From NCBI GenBank assembly GCA_903919105.1, contig CAIXGT010000227.1:1-16273 (forward strand): a DNA stretch of 16,273 nt, written 5' to 3'. The stretch is from an uncultured Spartobacteria bacterium (GTDB lineage Bacteria > Verrucomicrobiota > Verrucomicrobiae > Chthoniobacterales > UBA6821). The notes beneath the pieces were generated by a model. It worked only from the letters and a program-made list of their open reading frames with translations. It searched no databases and was not told where the DNA came from. Shown piece after piece: positions 7,321 through 14,873 of this stretch. The translations under genes were made by a program, and so were the position numbers. How positions within the stretch are numbered: position 1 is the first letter of the stretch; each line of letters begins with the position of its first letter.

Positions 7321-8703
7321 ATGACTCCCCTCACTAAGCTCTGGAAGAGCCTTGCCGACGTAATCCGGAGTCGGGTGAGCGCAGACAGCTTCGACCGCTG
7401 GTTCAGCAATGTTTCGGTGATCGCCGCATCGACAGATTCCGTGACTCTCGGAGTTCCTAATCCGATCCATCAGTTTTTCATCGAGAGCAACTATTCGAGC
7501 CTTCTCTCCTCCGCCCTAGAGGAAGTGCATGGCGGACCGCGGGAGCTCCTTCTGGAATGCACCCAAGAATCCAGCCAGGCACCCGTGGAAAATGTCGAAA
7601 ATATCGAAAATGAACTACCCCAGGCTCCTGACAGAGCCTCAGTAGCGATTTCTCAGCGCTCTCCTTCCGCAACCCCGGCAGCATCAGGAATGAATCCCTC
7701 ATACACCTTCGAGAGCTTCATCGTCGGAGCAAATAACCAGTTTGCCCATGCTGCCTCTCAGGCCGTCGCCAACTCACCGGCCAGGACCTACAATCCTCTT
7801 TTTATCTACGGTGGAAGCGGCCTAGGAAAAACCCACCTACTCCAGTCGATTGGTCATCACATCCTCTCGATTAAGAAGAATGCCCGAGTCGTTTACCTTC
7901 GAAGCGAGCAGTTCACCAACGAGTTCATCGATGCTATCCAGAACAACGCACTTGTGGGTTTTCGCAAGCGCTACCGTCAGGCCGACATCCTAATGATCGA
8001 TGACATTCAGTTCTTTGCTGGTAAGGAGCGCTCCCAGGAGGAGTTTTTCCACACGTTCGGAGCCCTCCATGACGGGCACAAGCAAATTATTCTCTCCAGC
8101 GACAGGCCAGCCAGCGAGATCTCAAACCTGGAACAGCGTCTTGTCTCACGTTTCGAGTGGGGCATGACGGCGGAGATCCAACCGCCTGATATGGAGACCC
8201 GCATTGCGATTCTTCAGGGAAAGGCTTCGCGGATGCATATCGAGATCGAGCAATGGGTCCTCGAATTTCTAGCTGACAAGATTCGCAGCGACATCCGTCG
8301 TCTCGAGGGTGCGCTCATGCGAGTCGCAGCTTACAAGTCACTGAGTGGTCAAGCGCTCACCACCGATGCCTTGGAACACCTTCTGCGCGACGTCCTTCAG
8401 GAACAGGCTCGCAAGGCGGTCACCATCGATCAAATTCAGAAGAAGGTTGCGGAACACTTCGACATTCGTCTGGCCGACATGACCAGCAAGAAGCGGACCG
8501 CCAGCATCGCCTACCCGCGTCAAGTCGCCATGTATCTGGCTAGAGAGATGACCCCCTCTACTTTGGTGGAGATCGGCGGCGCCTTCGGCGGCAAGGATCA
8601 CGGCACCGTTATCCATGCCTGCAAGCTTGTGAAGGCCCAGATGGAGAAAGACTCCAAGACCCGACATCTTGTGCGTCTTCTGGACCAACAGCTCCAGCGG
8701 TAG
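7321..8703 (+). CDS. dnaA: Chromosomal replication initiator protein DnaA
   Basis: DnaA is the AAA+ ATPase that binds DnaA boxes at oriC and opens the duplex. Domain I begins at once (LWKSLADVIRSRVSADSFDRWF). A Ser/Pro/Glu-rich linker follows (about 83-120), then the AAA+ core: Walker A GGSGLGKT (about 164-171), Walker B DILMIDD (about 222-228), ILSSDRP (sensor 1) and LVSRFEWGM with the arginine finger. Domain IV ends with the DnaA signature GGAFGGKDHGTVIHACKLV. There the usual DHTTV is DHGTV, so a DNA-contacting Thr is replaced by Gly. With ATG 7321 the protein has 460 residues and matches the usual start of domain I. An upstream TTG at 7273 would add 16 residues, and neither start has a convincing ribosome binding site. 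dnaN follows after 113 bp. Confidence 0.97.
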   Translation: MTPLTKLWKSLADVIRSRVSADSFDRWFSNVSVIAASTDSVTLGVPNPIHQFFIESNYSSLLSSALEEVHGGPRELLLECTQESSQAPVENVENIENELPQAPDRASVAISQRSPSATPAASGMNPSYTFESFIVGANNQFAHAASQAVANSPARTYNPLFIYGGSGLGKTHLLQSIGHHILSIKKNARVVYLRSEQFTNEFIDAIQNNALVGFRKRYRQADILMIDDIQFFAGKERSQEEFFHTFGALHDGHKQIILSSDRPASEISNLEQRLVSRFEWGMTAEIQPPDMETRIAILQGKASRMHIEIEQWVLEFLADKIRSDIRRLEGALMRVAAYKSLSGQALTTDALEHLLRDVLQEQARKAVTIDQIQKKVAEHFDIRLADMTSKKRTASIAYPRQVAMYLAREMTPSTLVEIGGAFGGKDHGTVIHACKLVKAQMEKDSKTRHLVRLLDQQLQR

Positions 8704-8745
8704 TGGTTTTAGGGCATTATTCGGGCTTTTCTTCAGAGAATCGCT

Positions 8746-8775
8746 TTGACAGGTGACCCCTTCGGAAACTATGCA
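8746..8775 (+). promoter_or_regulatory. Candidate sigma-70-type promoter for dnaN
   Basis: The dnaA-dnaN gap has a perfect -35 hexamer TTGACA (8746-8751), an 18-bp spacer and a weak -10-like TATGCA (8770-8775), about 41 bp before the dnaN ATG. The poor -10 match makes this tentative. The gap also holds TTATCCATG (8811-8819), a 7-of-9 match to the DnaA box that overlaps the dnaN start codon. Confidence 0.35.
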
Positions 8776-8816
8776 TTTGTTTTGCCCATAGTGGCCCTTT
8801 ACCCATCACTTTATCC

Positions 8817-9929
8817 ATGAAACTAACGGTCACCAAGCAAGCCCTTCTCGACGGCCTCCAGCGCATCCAGAACATCGTCTCCAACAAGGTTACGCTGCCT
8901 GTTCTCTCGAATGTGCTGCTCGAAACGACAGAGACCGGCCTACGGCTCACGGCCACGGATCTCGACGTAAGTGTCCGCACGGAAACCCCTGCCTCCATCG
9001 AGAAGGCCGGTGCCACCACACTGCCTGCCAAGCGCCTCCTCTCTATCATTCGAGAACTTCCCGCCGAAGAGATCGAATTGGAAACCGATTCCAAGAACAT
9101 CACTTCGATCCGCAGCGGGGCCAGCTTCTTTAAGGTATTCGGTCTCTCCAAGGAGGAATATCCAGCTTTCCCATCGTTGGAGGAATCCCGCGGTTTTTCC
9201 ATGAAACAGGGCGATCTCAAGGAAGGCCTCAAAAAGACCTCCTATGCCATCTCACTCGACGAAACACGCTATGTCCTCAACGGCATCCTCTTCTCCTTCC
9301 GCGACGGACGTCTGACGCTGGTTGCCACTGATGGCCGTCGCCTTGCGCTCTGCGATGCGGAACTCGGTGAAATCAAGTACCCAGCCGGTCATGAGCGCGA
9401 CTTCATCGTGCCCACCAAGGCAATCGGGGAACTTCAACGCCTGCTCGTCGACGACAAGGAGGTTCGTTTGCACATTGGGGACAACCTTGTTGCCTTCGAT
9501 CTCGGCACCACAGTCTTGGCCACCAAACTCGTGGACGGAACCTATCCGAATTATCGTCAGGTCATTCCCGGTGAGGCCAAGGAACGCGTCTCCCTTGAGC
9601 GCGAAACCCTGCTCCAGTCGGTACGTCGTGTTGCCCTCCTCAGCAGCGACAAGAGTGGTTCCGTCCGGCTCAACTTCACCAAGAACAACCTCGATATCAC
9701 CTCCAACACCCCCGAAGTCGGAGAGGCTAAAGAGTCTCTTGCTGTCGCCTACAAGGGACGCGATCTCTCGATCGCCTTCAATCCCGAGTTTGTTATCGAC
9801 CCGCTCCGTAATCTCTCCGACGACACCATCGCCCTCGAGTTGATCGACGAGATGAGCCCTGGCGTCATCAAGATCAATTCGGCCCAGCGTTTCCTCTACG
9901 TCATCATGCCGATGCGCGTCTCCGTCTGA
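8817..9929 (+). CDS. dnaN: DNA polymerase III beta subunit (sliding clamp)
   Basis: DnaN forms the ring-shaped dimer that tethers polymerase III and other clamp-binding proteins to DNA. The 370-residue product has the normal length for three repeated clamp domains. It starts MKLTVTKQALLDGLQRIQNIV, includes TLPVLSNVLLE, YVLNGILFSFRDGRLTLVATDGRRLAL in the middle domain, and GTYPNYRQVIP, and ends with QRFLYVIMPMRV, the conserved C-terminal motif. The ATG at 8817 agrees with the family N-terminus. The dnaA-dnaN order is the classic bacterial arrangement. recF is not found next to it. Instead, one base after the stop codon comes the GTG of a small lipoprotein gene. Confidence 0.98.
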   Translation: MKLTVTKQALLDGLQRIQNIVSNKVTLPVLSNVLLETTETGLRLTATDLDVSVRTETPASIEKAGATTLPAKRLLSIIRELPAEEIELETDSKNITSIRSGASFFKVFGLSKEEYPAFPSLEESRGFSMKQGDLKEGLKKTSYAISLDETRYVLNGILFSFRDGRLTLVATDGRRLALCDAELGEIKYPAGHERDFIVPTKAIGELQRLLVDDKEVRLHIGDNLVAFDLGTTVLATKLVDGTYPNYRQVIPGEAKERVSLERETLLQSVRRVALLSSDKSGSVRLNFTKNNLDITSNTPEVGEAKESLAVAYKGRDLSIAFNPEFVIDPLRNLSDDTIALELIDEMSPGVIKINSAQRFLYVIMPMRVSV

Positions 9930-9930
9930 G

Positions 9931-10458
9931 GTGACTGCGAAGCCCAGTCTCACCGACACCGCGGCGCGTGCGGGAGTTCTAATTCCGCGCTTAAAACTCT
10001 GTGCGCTCTGTATCCTCCTGCTGGCGATCGCCGGTTGCGAGACTCCGATTGTCTATCAATCATCTCAGGATCGGGCAGTGATCACCGCGGCGATCGCTAA
10101 GGAAGCCCCTGGAAATTACTTCGTCGGTCGTCGATTCTACAAGGTCGACTACAAAATGTGGGGATGGCTCAGAAAGCCAGGGGAACCTTGGAAACAGTCA
10201 CAGCTTGTCATGTTCAACGAGCAGAAGAAACTGGCTCCTGATCGTGAGCAAAAGAAGATCGGATCGGATAACAACTACGAGTACAAACTCAATGGATATC
10301 TCTCGGGTGAAAAAGTCTATGAACCCGCCAGCGACAGCTTCTATCCTGAATTCGTGCTGACGGGAGCCACTCTCATCTCTACCAATGCACCGCTCATTTT
10401 TCCTGATCGGCGCTCGATTGATCCTGCGATCCGTCTGATCGGGCCTCCACAATACTGA
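9931..10458 (+). CDS. Small predicted lipoprotein of unknown function
   Basis: The 175-residue product has an N-terminal hydrophobic stretch (LCALCILLLAIAGCE) with a lipobox IAGC and Cys36 as the likely lipidation site, so it is probably anchored to the outer or inner membrane. The N-terminal part before the hydrophobic stretch is about 20 residues, longer than usual. The mature part is rich in Tyr, Lys and Trp (YFVGRRFYKVDYKMWGWL) with no domain I recognise. The GTG start lies one base after the dnaN stop, suggesting translational coupling. I see no in-frame ATG, GTG or TTG between 9931 and the hydrophobic stretch. It is probably a lineage-restricted protein. It ends 19 bp from the convergent rfaE2 gene. 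Confidence 0.8.
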   Translation: MTAKPSLTDTAARAGVLIPRLKLCALCILLLAIAGCETPIVYQSSQDRAVITAAIAKEAPGNYFVGRRFYKVDYKMWGWLRKPGEPWKQSQLVMFNEQKKLAPDREQKKIGSDNNYEYKLNGYLSGEKVYEPASDSFYPEFVLTGATLISTNAPLIFPDRRSIDPAIRLIGPPQY

Positions 10459-10461
10459 GCA

Positions 10462-10481
10462 CTGGGGGATAATCCCCTCAG
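10462..10481. terminator. Possible bidirectional hairpin between convergent genes
   Basis: CTGGGGGA and TCCCC(T)CAG form an eight-pair stem with one bulged T and a 3-nt TAA loop, just after the lipoprotein stop and overlapping the rfaE2 stop codon on the other strand. No T-run follows on either strand, so it may only weakly terminate transcription. Confidence 0.35.
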
Positions 10482-10957
10482 GACAACTGCTTCATCCTTT
10501 CAAGGATGCCCGTCGTGGAACGTCCGGGCACCAGTTGTAAAAGACTGATCTCTACACCCGCTTTTTCCAGCGCGGCACGCTCGCCGGAATCAAGCGTCTC
10601 GAGCGTATAATCGCCCCCCTTGGCATAAATAGCCGGCCTCAGGAGATGGATCACGTCAGTCATCCGCTTGCCGGAGAAAATCGTAACATGATCGACACAG
10701 CGAAGCGCCGCCAGCACCTCGGCCCGATCTAGTTCCCCATTAAGTGGACGGTCTGTTCCTTTGAGTTCACGCACCGAGGCGTCGCTGTTCACCGCCACGA
10801 TCAGGGCATCCCCGCACCCACGAGCCTCTTCCAGATAACGGACGTGTCCCGTATGCAGGAGATCGAAACATCCGTTGGTGAGCACGAGCTTCTTACCCCG
10901 CGCAGCATACTCCGCACCAAGGGCCGCCAGCTCATCGGAAGAAATAAGTCGATCCAT
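10478..10957 (-). CDS. rfaE2: D-glycero-beta-D-manno-heptose 1-phosphate adenylyltransferase (RfaE2/HldE C-terminal type)
   Basis: This enzyme activates heptose 1-phosphate with ATP to ADP-heptose for the LPS inner core. The 159 residues form a single cytidylyltransferase-like nucleotidyltransferase domain: KLVLTNGCFDLLHTGHVRYL with the HxGH active-site motif near residues 35-38, then VAVNSDASVRELKG and RPLNGELDRAEVLAAL, and GRSTTGILERM, the equivalent of the C-terminal nucleotide-binding signature. It is a stand-alone domain, with no fused ribokinase-type kinase as in Escherichia coli HldE, so the kinase (RfaE1) must be encoded elsewhere. The presence of this gene implies LPS with heptose. 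It is convergent with the dnaN-lipoprotein pair and separated from the next minus-strand gene upstream by a terminator. Confidence 0.93.
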   Translation of the reverse strand: MDRLISSDELAALGAEYAARGKKLVLTNGCFDLLHTGHVRYLEEARGCGDALIVAVNSDASVRELKGTDRPLNGELDRAEVLAALRCVDHVTIFSGKRMTDVIHLLRPAIYAKGGDYTLETLDSGERAALEKAGVEISLLQLVPGRSTTGILERMKQLS

Positions 10958-11023
10958 CGGCTTATGGGAAACCGAGCCTAAGACCGAGGAAAGAAGATTC
11001 TCAAATTTCGTTATCCAAAGATG

Positions 11024-11047
11024 AAAAATTCCCTAAAGGGGGAATTT
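11024..11047 (-). terminator. Rho-independent terminator of the glycine-zipper lipoprotein gene
   Basis: Read on the minus strand, AAATTCCC (11047-11040) and GGGAATTT (11033-11026) form a perfect 8-bp stem with a 6-nt loop, and the T-run continues to 11024. It starts 3 bases after the end of the lipoprotein gene at 11051, so that gene is probably not co-transcribed with rfaE2. Confidence 0.75.
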
Positions 11048-11050
11048 AGG

Positions 11051-11500
11051 TCAGTTGACAGGAGCGAAAGATCCGTTTGGCAGCATCCGGAAGAGCTGCT
11101 TACCCCTCGGATAGGAGGGAGCATAGTTTCCATCGGGCTGCTGCACATAGTTGATCTTGGCAGGAATGAAGCTATCGCCCGAGCGGACATAGAGTTGCTG
11201 ATTGGTCTGCTGAGGTGTTCCACCACCGGAACCGCTGGATTTGGGAATAAAGGCATTGATCGCCTGAGAGCCAATGCTGCCCGCTCCAGCGGAAATAGCT
11301 CCGGCGGCCACAGGATTCACCCCACCCATAAGCGCGCCTGTACCCGCACCGATGGCAGCAGCAGACAAGCCCTGTACCACAGCAGCTCCAGTCGGGGTCA
11401 TAACCTGACGGGTTTGTCCATTAGGGCCGACTTCGGTGGTGCACCCGCTGGCGAAGAGAGTGGTGATGATGGCAGCACGGAGGAGTGGGAAAGTTTTCAT
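11051..11500 (-). CDS. Glycine-zipper lipoprotein
   Basis: The 149-residue product has a short signal peptide (MKTFPLLRAAIITTLFASGC) with Cys20 as the probable lipidated residue, so it should be an envelope lipoprotein. Residues about 38-84 are Gly/Ala-rich with regular small residues (LSAAAIGAGTGALMGG, then AAGAISAGAGSIGSQAI), a glycine-zipper pattern that usually packs in membranes and is seen in outer-membrane proteins such as the SlyB/OmpA-associated type. After a Ser/Gly/Pro linker, the C-terminal part (about 100-149) is Tyr/Pro/Asn-rich, with two similar short units, SGDSFIPAKINYV and NGSFAPVN, around a PDGNYAPSYP segment. No enzyme motifs are visible. It is followed by a good terminator and is probably a single-gene unit. 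Confidence 0.82.
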   Translation of the reverse strand: MKTFPLLRAAIITTLFASGCTTEVGPNGQTRQVMTPTGAAVVQGLSAAAIGAGTGALMGGVNPVAAGAISAGAGSIGSQAINAFIPKSSGSGGGTPQQTNQQLYVRSGDSFIPAKINYVQQPDGNYAPSYPRGKQLFRMLPNGSFAPVN

Positions 11501-11508
11501 GCAACTTA

Positions 11509-11536
11509 ATTATCAAATAGCGCATTCAAAAAGCAA
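11509..11536 (-). promoter_or_regulatory. Candidate promoter of the glycine-zipper lipoprotein gene
   Basis: On the minus strand, TTGCTT (11536-11531) and GATAAT (11514-11509) are 16 bp apart and the -10 element ends 8 nt before the ATG at 11500. If used, the transcript would be nearly leaderless, which fits the lack of a ribosome binding site here. Confidence 0.3.
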
Positions 11537-11565
11537 TCGGGTTTATGGCTTAGGTCCACTGAGAT

Positions 11566-13218
11566 TCACTTCAATGGATGAATCGAGGGGGCCGTCTCCT
11601 TGGCCCATAATAGCTTTGAATCGGGCCAGCGCTTAGCCTCCAGATCACTCCAGTAGAGATAAGAGACCCCAAGAGAGCGGGCTTTTTCAGACCAACCAGG
11701 CTCTCCCATCATGATGCTGTTCAGTACGGTCAAACGACTCTTGTAATCCAAGCCATGGCTCCAGAGATGGCCTTCGTAGCCGCAGACAACAGGATGTCCG
11801 AGCATCAGCACCGGGTGATTGTATTCGGGTGCGCAGGCGATAACCGCATCGGGAACAACCTTTCGTAAGATCCATGCAGTCTGATCCAAAGTGCTTCGCT
11901 TGATGAGTTCGTAGCCCTGGTGCCCATCCAATCCGGCTAGCAGAGTTACGGCACCCGATCCGAACAATAATACTAGCACGGAAAGCCGTAGCCAGAGAGG
12001 CCTTGAACACAGTAAGACACTCCAGAGATAGGGAATAGTCACAAGCCACGACCAGAGCATCAGCTTCATATTATCCCAGGGCCACGGGGCAAACCTGATG
12101 AGCATGCAGAGCACGAAGACAAAGACCGCGGGCCAGACAAAGGCTCTTGCCTCCTCATTACCTCCTCTCTTAGCAAGCATGAGAGAGAGGAACAGACAGA
12201 GTGGCAGGGTGATGCCGAAATTCCAAAACCAGAATCCAACGGTTCCGTCTCCCATCCATCCGGGGGCCCATCCGAGCGAGTGAACCGCCGAGGGACCTCC
12301 GGCACCGCTTGTTACCAGCCATCCAGTGAACGCCATCGCGGGCCATGCGAACAGAGCCAATCTTATCATCTTAATACGCGAGGTAGGGGCGAGAACAGCA
12401 AGTCCCGTCATGGCAACGCCCAGAAACAGAGCAGCATGGATGCTGAAGAGAGGGATTACACCCAGAAGCAGAGCCTGGACAGATGACGGTAAGATTATAT
12501 TTTCAGACTTACCGAATGTCTCCTCCCTCCATGCAGCCAAAAGGAGCAATCCTGCTGGGAGGGCAAAAAGAAATCCCCGTTGGGTGACAAAGAGGGTGAG
12601 GAAGAGGTTCTTCCATTCACTCACGGCATCTGGATCGGCACCCCAAAAAAGCACTATTCCGGCAACACCCCCATTAAAGAGTAGTGCGGCAAGCGCCACG
12701 GCCCCCCCCCAGCGCCATAGAGCATGCCCAGTGAGCGTCGCTCCGAGGATTCCGCACCAGAGCAACCCCATCTCAGGATGTATCCCGATACGCTCCAGCA
12801 ATGCATTGAAGAGATCGGCTCCGAGGGGATAGCGGAGAGGATCTCCCACTAGGATCGGGCTCTGCGGCCACCAATGGGTGGTGGAGGCAAAGTGATTAAT
12901 AAAGGTAAGATGTAGCGAAAGGTCGCCGAGGTTATTCGGCGAAAGCACCTTCCAGGAGTCACCGTCCGCGATGATCAGCCAGAAGAATGCTCTGGCCGAA
13001 GCGCATGCAAACACGATGATCATGACCCAATCCCAAAACAAGAGACGAGGGCCGGATGAGGATGGTGTTCCCCTGAAAACAATCGCTGCCGCGAGGATGC
13101 CTGAAAGAAGAGCGCACCATGTCACGGCTCCGTGAAGCCCCGCATTCATCCAGGCCAAGAAAACGGCTGTAACCACCGAGGTGGCCACACCTGAAAGGAT
13201 CGCCGCTGGAGTTCTCAA
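11566..13218 (-). CDS. Polytopic membrane protein, probable GT-C-type glycosyltransferase
   Basis: The 550-residue product has roughly a dozen hydrophobic segments and a hydrophilic C-terminal region (about 470-550). Three features resemble GT-C enzymes: an acidic residue in the first large loop (NNLGDLSLHLTFINHF, Asp at about 99), the downstream PQSPILVGDPLRYPLGADLFNALL, and the C-terminal APEYNHPVLMLGHPVVCGYEGH with WSHGLDYKSR. Such enzymes take sugars from polyprenyl phosphate at the outer face of the membrane. The acceptor is unknown. I chose TTG 13218 because TTGA overlaps the stop of the upstream gene by four bases and it puts the first helix near the N-terminus. An ATG at 13314 would overlap that gene by 100 bases. 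A 9-G tract lies within the gene (12710-12702). Family assignment is from pattern only. Confidence 0.8.
   Translation of the reverse strand: MRTPAAILSGVATSVVTAVFLAWMNAGLHGAVTWCALLSGILAAAIVFRGTPSSSGPRLLFWDWVMIIVFACASARAFFWLIIADGDSWKVLSPNNLGDLSLHLTFINHFASTTHWWPQSPILVGDPLRYPLGADLFNALLERIGIHPEMGLLWCGILGATLTGHALWRWGGAVALAALLFNGGVAGIVLFWGADPDAVSEWKNLFLTLFVTQRGFLFALPAGLLLLAAWREETFGKSENIILPSSVQALLLGVIPLFSIHAALFLGVAMTGLAVLAPTSRIKMIRLALFAWPAMAFTGWLVTSGAGGPSAVHSLGWAPGWMGDGTVGFWFWNFGITLPLCLFLSLMLAKRGGNEEARAFVWPAVFVFVLCMLIRFAPWPWDNMKLMLWSWLVTIPYLWSVLLCSRPLWLRLSVLVLLFGSGAVTLLAGLDGHQGYELIKRSTLDQTAWILRKVVPDAVIACAPEYNHPVLMLGHPVVCGYEGHLWSHGLDYKSRLTVLNSIMMGEPGWSEKARSLGVSYLYWSDLEAKRWPDSKLLWAKETAPSIHPLK
12702..12710 (-). 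repeat. 9-G homopolymer inside a putative glycosyltransferase gene
   Basis: Nine consecutive G bases on the coding (minus) strand encode part of Arg-Trp-Gly-Gly-Ala at about residues 169-173 of the GT-C-like protein. In the version given here the frame is intact. Gain or loss of one G would break it at about 30% of its length. Confidence 0.95.
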
Positions 13219-14846
13219 TGGTTGGGTGAAGGAGAAGGTGAGGCAGTAACCTTCGCCGGCTTGGCGGCTGATGGAAGGACCCGTTCTGGCTTTCCACCTT
13301 CCTGAGAGAACCACGGCACAAAAAGCGTCTCACGGAACCAGACCGTACATTCCTCCATGGAATCTCGCAGATGAAAGCTCCGCCGAAGATAGGGTTCCCG
13401 AAGCCGCCCCTCAATCACCTTCTGCTCAGCGGTTAAGGCCACGATAAAATCCCCGTCAAGTACGGCTGGCATATCCTCCTTGCCGTAATAGCCGATTCGG
13501 GGGAAGTCGCCTAAGATCCAGGGAAGCGGGTAGTAGCTCTCCAACATGATCTGGCCGCTCAACGCATGATTTCTGGGATCAAGCTTGGCCATCCCCAGCA
13601 CGGGATCCGTGACGACCCTAATCTCCGGTATGGTCTGCACATAAACATACGACTCGGAAGGGTCGGCAAAGTGACGAAAATTCAACCTCAAGGTGACTAG
13701 GAGCGATGCCGTAAGGAGCAATATTGCAAGCAAAGCAGCCAGCCAGCGAAAGCGGACTTTTCCCCATAGTTCATCAACACCGCATCCGAAAAGCAGGAGG
13801 AAGGGCCAGAGAATTGAAATGATACACCAGGGTGTCTTGTAGGGGACGATCGAGTAGGCGATCAGAACGCCCAGTCCATAGATTGCCAGATAACGCTGCT
13901 GGGCCGGAGCTTGCCAGGCCAGACGGAGCACATAAATCAATCCCACCAGGGTCGGCCACTCATAGTGTGCCATCAAGGCAGGCCAATACCAGTTCAGGAA
14001 AGTGAAGTGGCCGATCTGGTAGTCCGTCTTCACATGGCCACCGGCACCGGTGCCTGTTTGGAACCACTTGATATAGGCTTTGAAGAAATCGATGACCCCA
14101 TGCCAGTTCATGAACGTGCCCGAATAGAAAAAAACCAACACCAGAACTGAGGCTGCGTAACACTTGAACAGATCTCGGCTACTCCATTCCTGCTTGGCAA
14201 GCGGCATTGCCGGACGCGAAGGAACAATCCGCTGCCAAAGCTTCAGACATACTGCCGCGAGCGCAAAACAAACCAGATGGATCACCGCCGTCTCTTTGAG
14301 TAGCAGCAGTAATGTTACTCCCGTAGCCGTGATCGCGAGATCACGGCTGCGACCAGATTTCCAAAGCCCAAGAAGCCCCAGAGCCGTGATCATTAAGGAA
14401 GCAACGAACCATGATTCATGGATCGCATAGCGCCCATAAAAAACGGCTGCGGGTGAGACTGCTAAAGCCAGCGCTCCTAGGCGCGCGGCAGTCGATCCAA
14501 AGAAGCGGCCGAAGCGAAGCGCCATCCAGACCGAGACGATGCTTGCGAATACAGCCGGTAGACGGAGAACCCAGAGATTCCTGCCCAAAAGCGAAAGGAA
14601 AACAAATAGCACGTAGAAGTAGAGGGGACCGTGATAATTCTCCGAATCATAGCGGTAGAATCCCGATACCTTCATCTGGTCGACAAACCATCCGTTGATC
14701 CCCTCGTCAAAATGAGCAGGCTTCAGATCAAGGGCCCAGAGCCTCAGGAGGGCAGCCAGAAGAATTATGACTACATCGAGAAGAATTCCACTGCCAACAA
14801 GAGCAAGGAGTGTCTTGACGCTGGAGTCACTTCGGCGAATCTGCAT
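13215..14846 (-). CDS. Agl23/TIGR03663-like membrane protein (GT-C, PMT family)
   Basis: The 543-residue polytopic protein matches the pattern of the flippase-activity-associated Agl23 (TIGR03663) group of PMT-like GT-C proteins. After the first helix (about 13-36) comes LKPAHFDEGINGWFVDQM, whose Asp47-Glu48 pair occupies the catalytic loop of GT-C glycosyltransferases. The YRYDSENYHGPLYFYVLFVF segment follows, then a series of hydrophobic helices and a hydrophilic C-terminal part from about 390. Such proteins are thought to transfer or help transfer sugars at the outer leaflet using polyprenyl-linked donors. The exact role is not established. The ATG at 14846 is 27 bp from the divergent family 2 glycosyltransferase gene. 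At the 3' end its TGA overlaps the start of the second GT-C-like gene (TTGA), so the two are likely translated in coupled fashion. Confidence 0.87.
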   Translation of the reverse strand: MQIRRSDSSVKTLLALVGSGILLDVVIILLAALLRLWALDLKPAHFDEGINGWFVDQMKVSGFYRYDSENYHGPLYFYVLFVFLSLLGRNLWVLRLPAVFASIVSVWMALRFGRFFGSTAARLGALALAVSPAAVFYGRYAIHESWFVASLMITALGLLGLWKSGRSRDLAITATGVTLLLLLKETAVIHLVCFALAAVCLKLWQRIVPSRPAMPLAKQEWSSRDLFKCYAASVLVLVFFYSGTFMNWHGVIDFFKAYIKWFQTGTGAGGHVKTDYQIGHFTFLNWYWPALMAHYEWPTLVGLIYVLRLAWQAPAQQRYLAIYGLGVLIAYSIVPYKTPWCIISILWPFLLLFGCGVDELWGKVRFRWLAALLAILLLTASLLVTLRLNFRHFADPSESYVYVQTIPEIRVVTDPVLGMAKLDPRNHALSGQIMLESYYPLPWILGDFPRIGYYGKEDMPAVLDGDFIVALTAEQKVIEGRLREPYLRRSFHLRDSMEECTVWFRETLFVPWFSQEGGKPERVLPSAAKPAKVTASPSPSPNH

Positions 14847-14873
14847 TCAGACCAAGTAAACGTACCCTGAGGA

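Noticed and set aside
7143..8816. oriC around dnaA/dnaN
   Set aside because: No cluster of DnaA boxes is visible in either flanking gap. There is only TTATCCATG at 8811-8819 (7 of 9 positions), and the AT-rich stretch before dnaA is short.
11011..11019. TTATCCAAA, 8 of 9 match to a DnaA box
   Set aside because: It is a single isolated site far from an AT-rich unwinding region. One such match is expected by chance in a window of this size.
12326..12832. Plus-strand frame of 168 codons inside the GT-C-like gene
   Set aside because: Its Arg/Ser/Pro-rich product is typical of an antisense shadow, while the minus strand encodes a coherent multi-helix membrane protein.
14847..14873. Divergent promoters within the 27-bp gap
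   Set aside because: The gap is too short for two promoters. A TTGACG at 14815-14820 lacks a good -10 partner, so no promoter is called.
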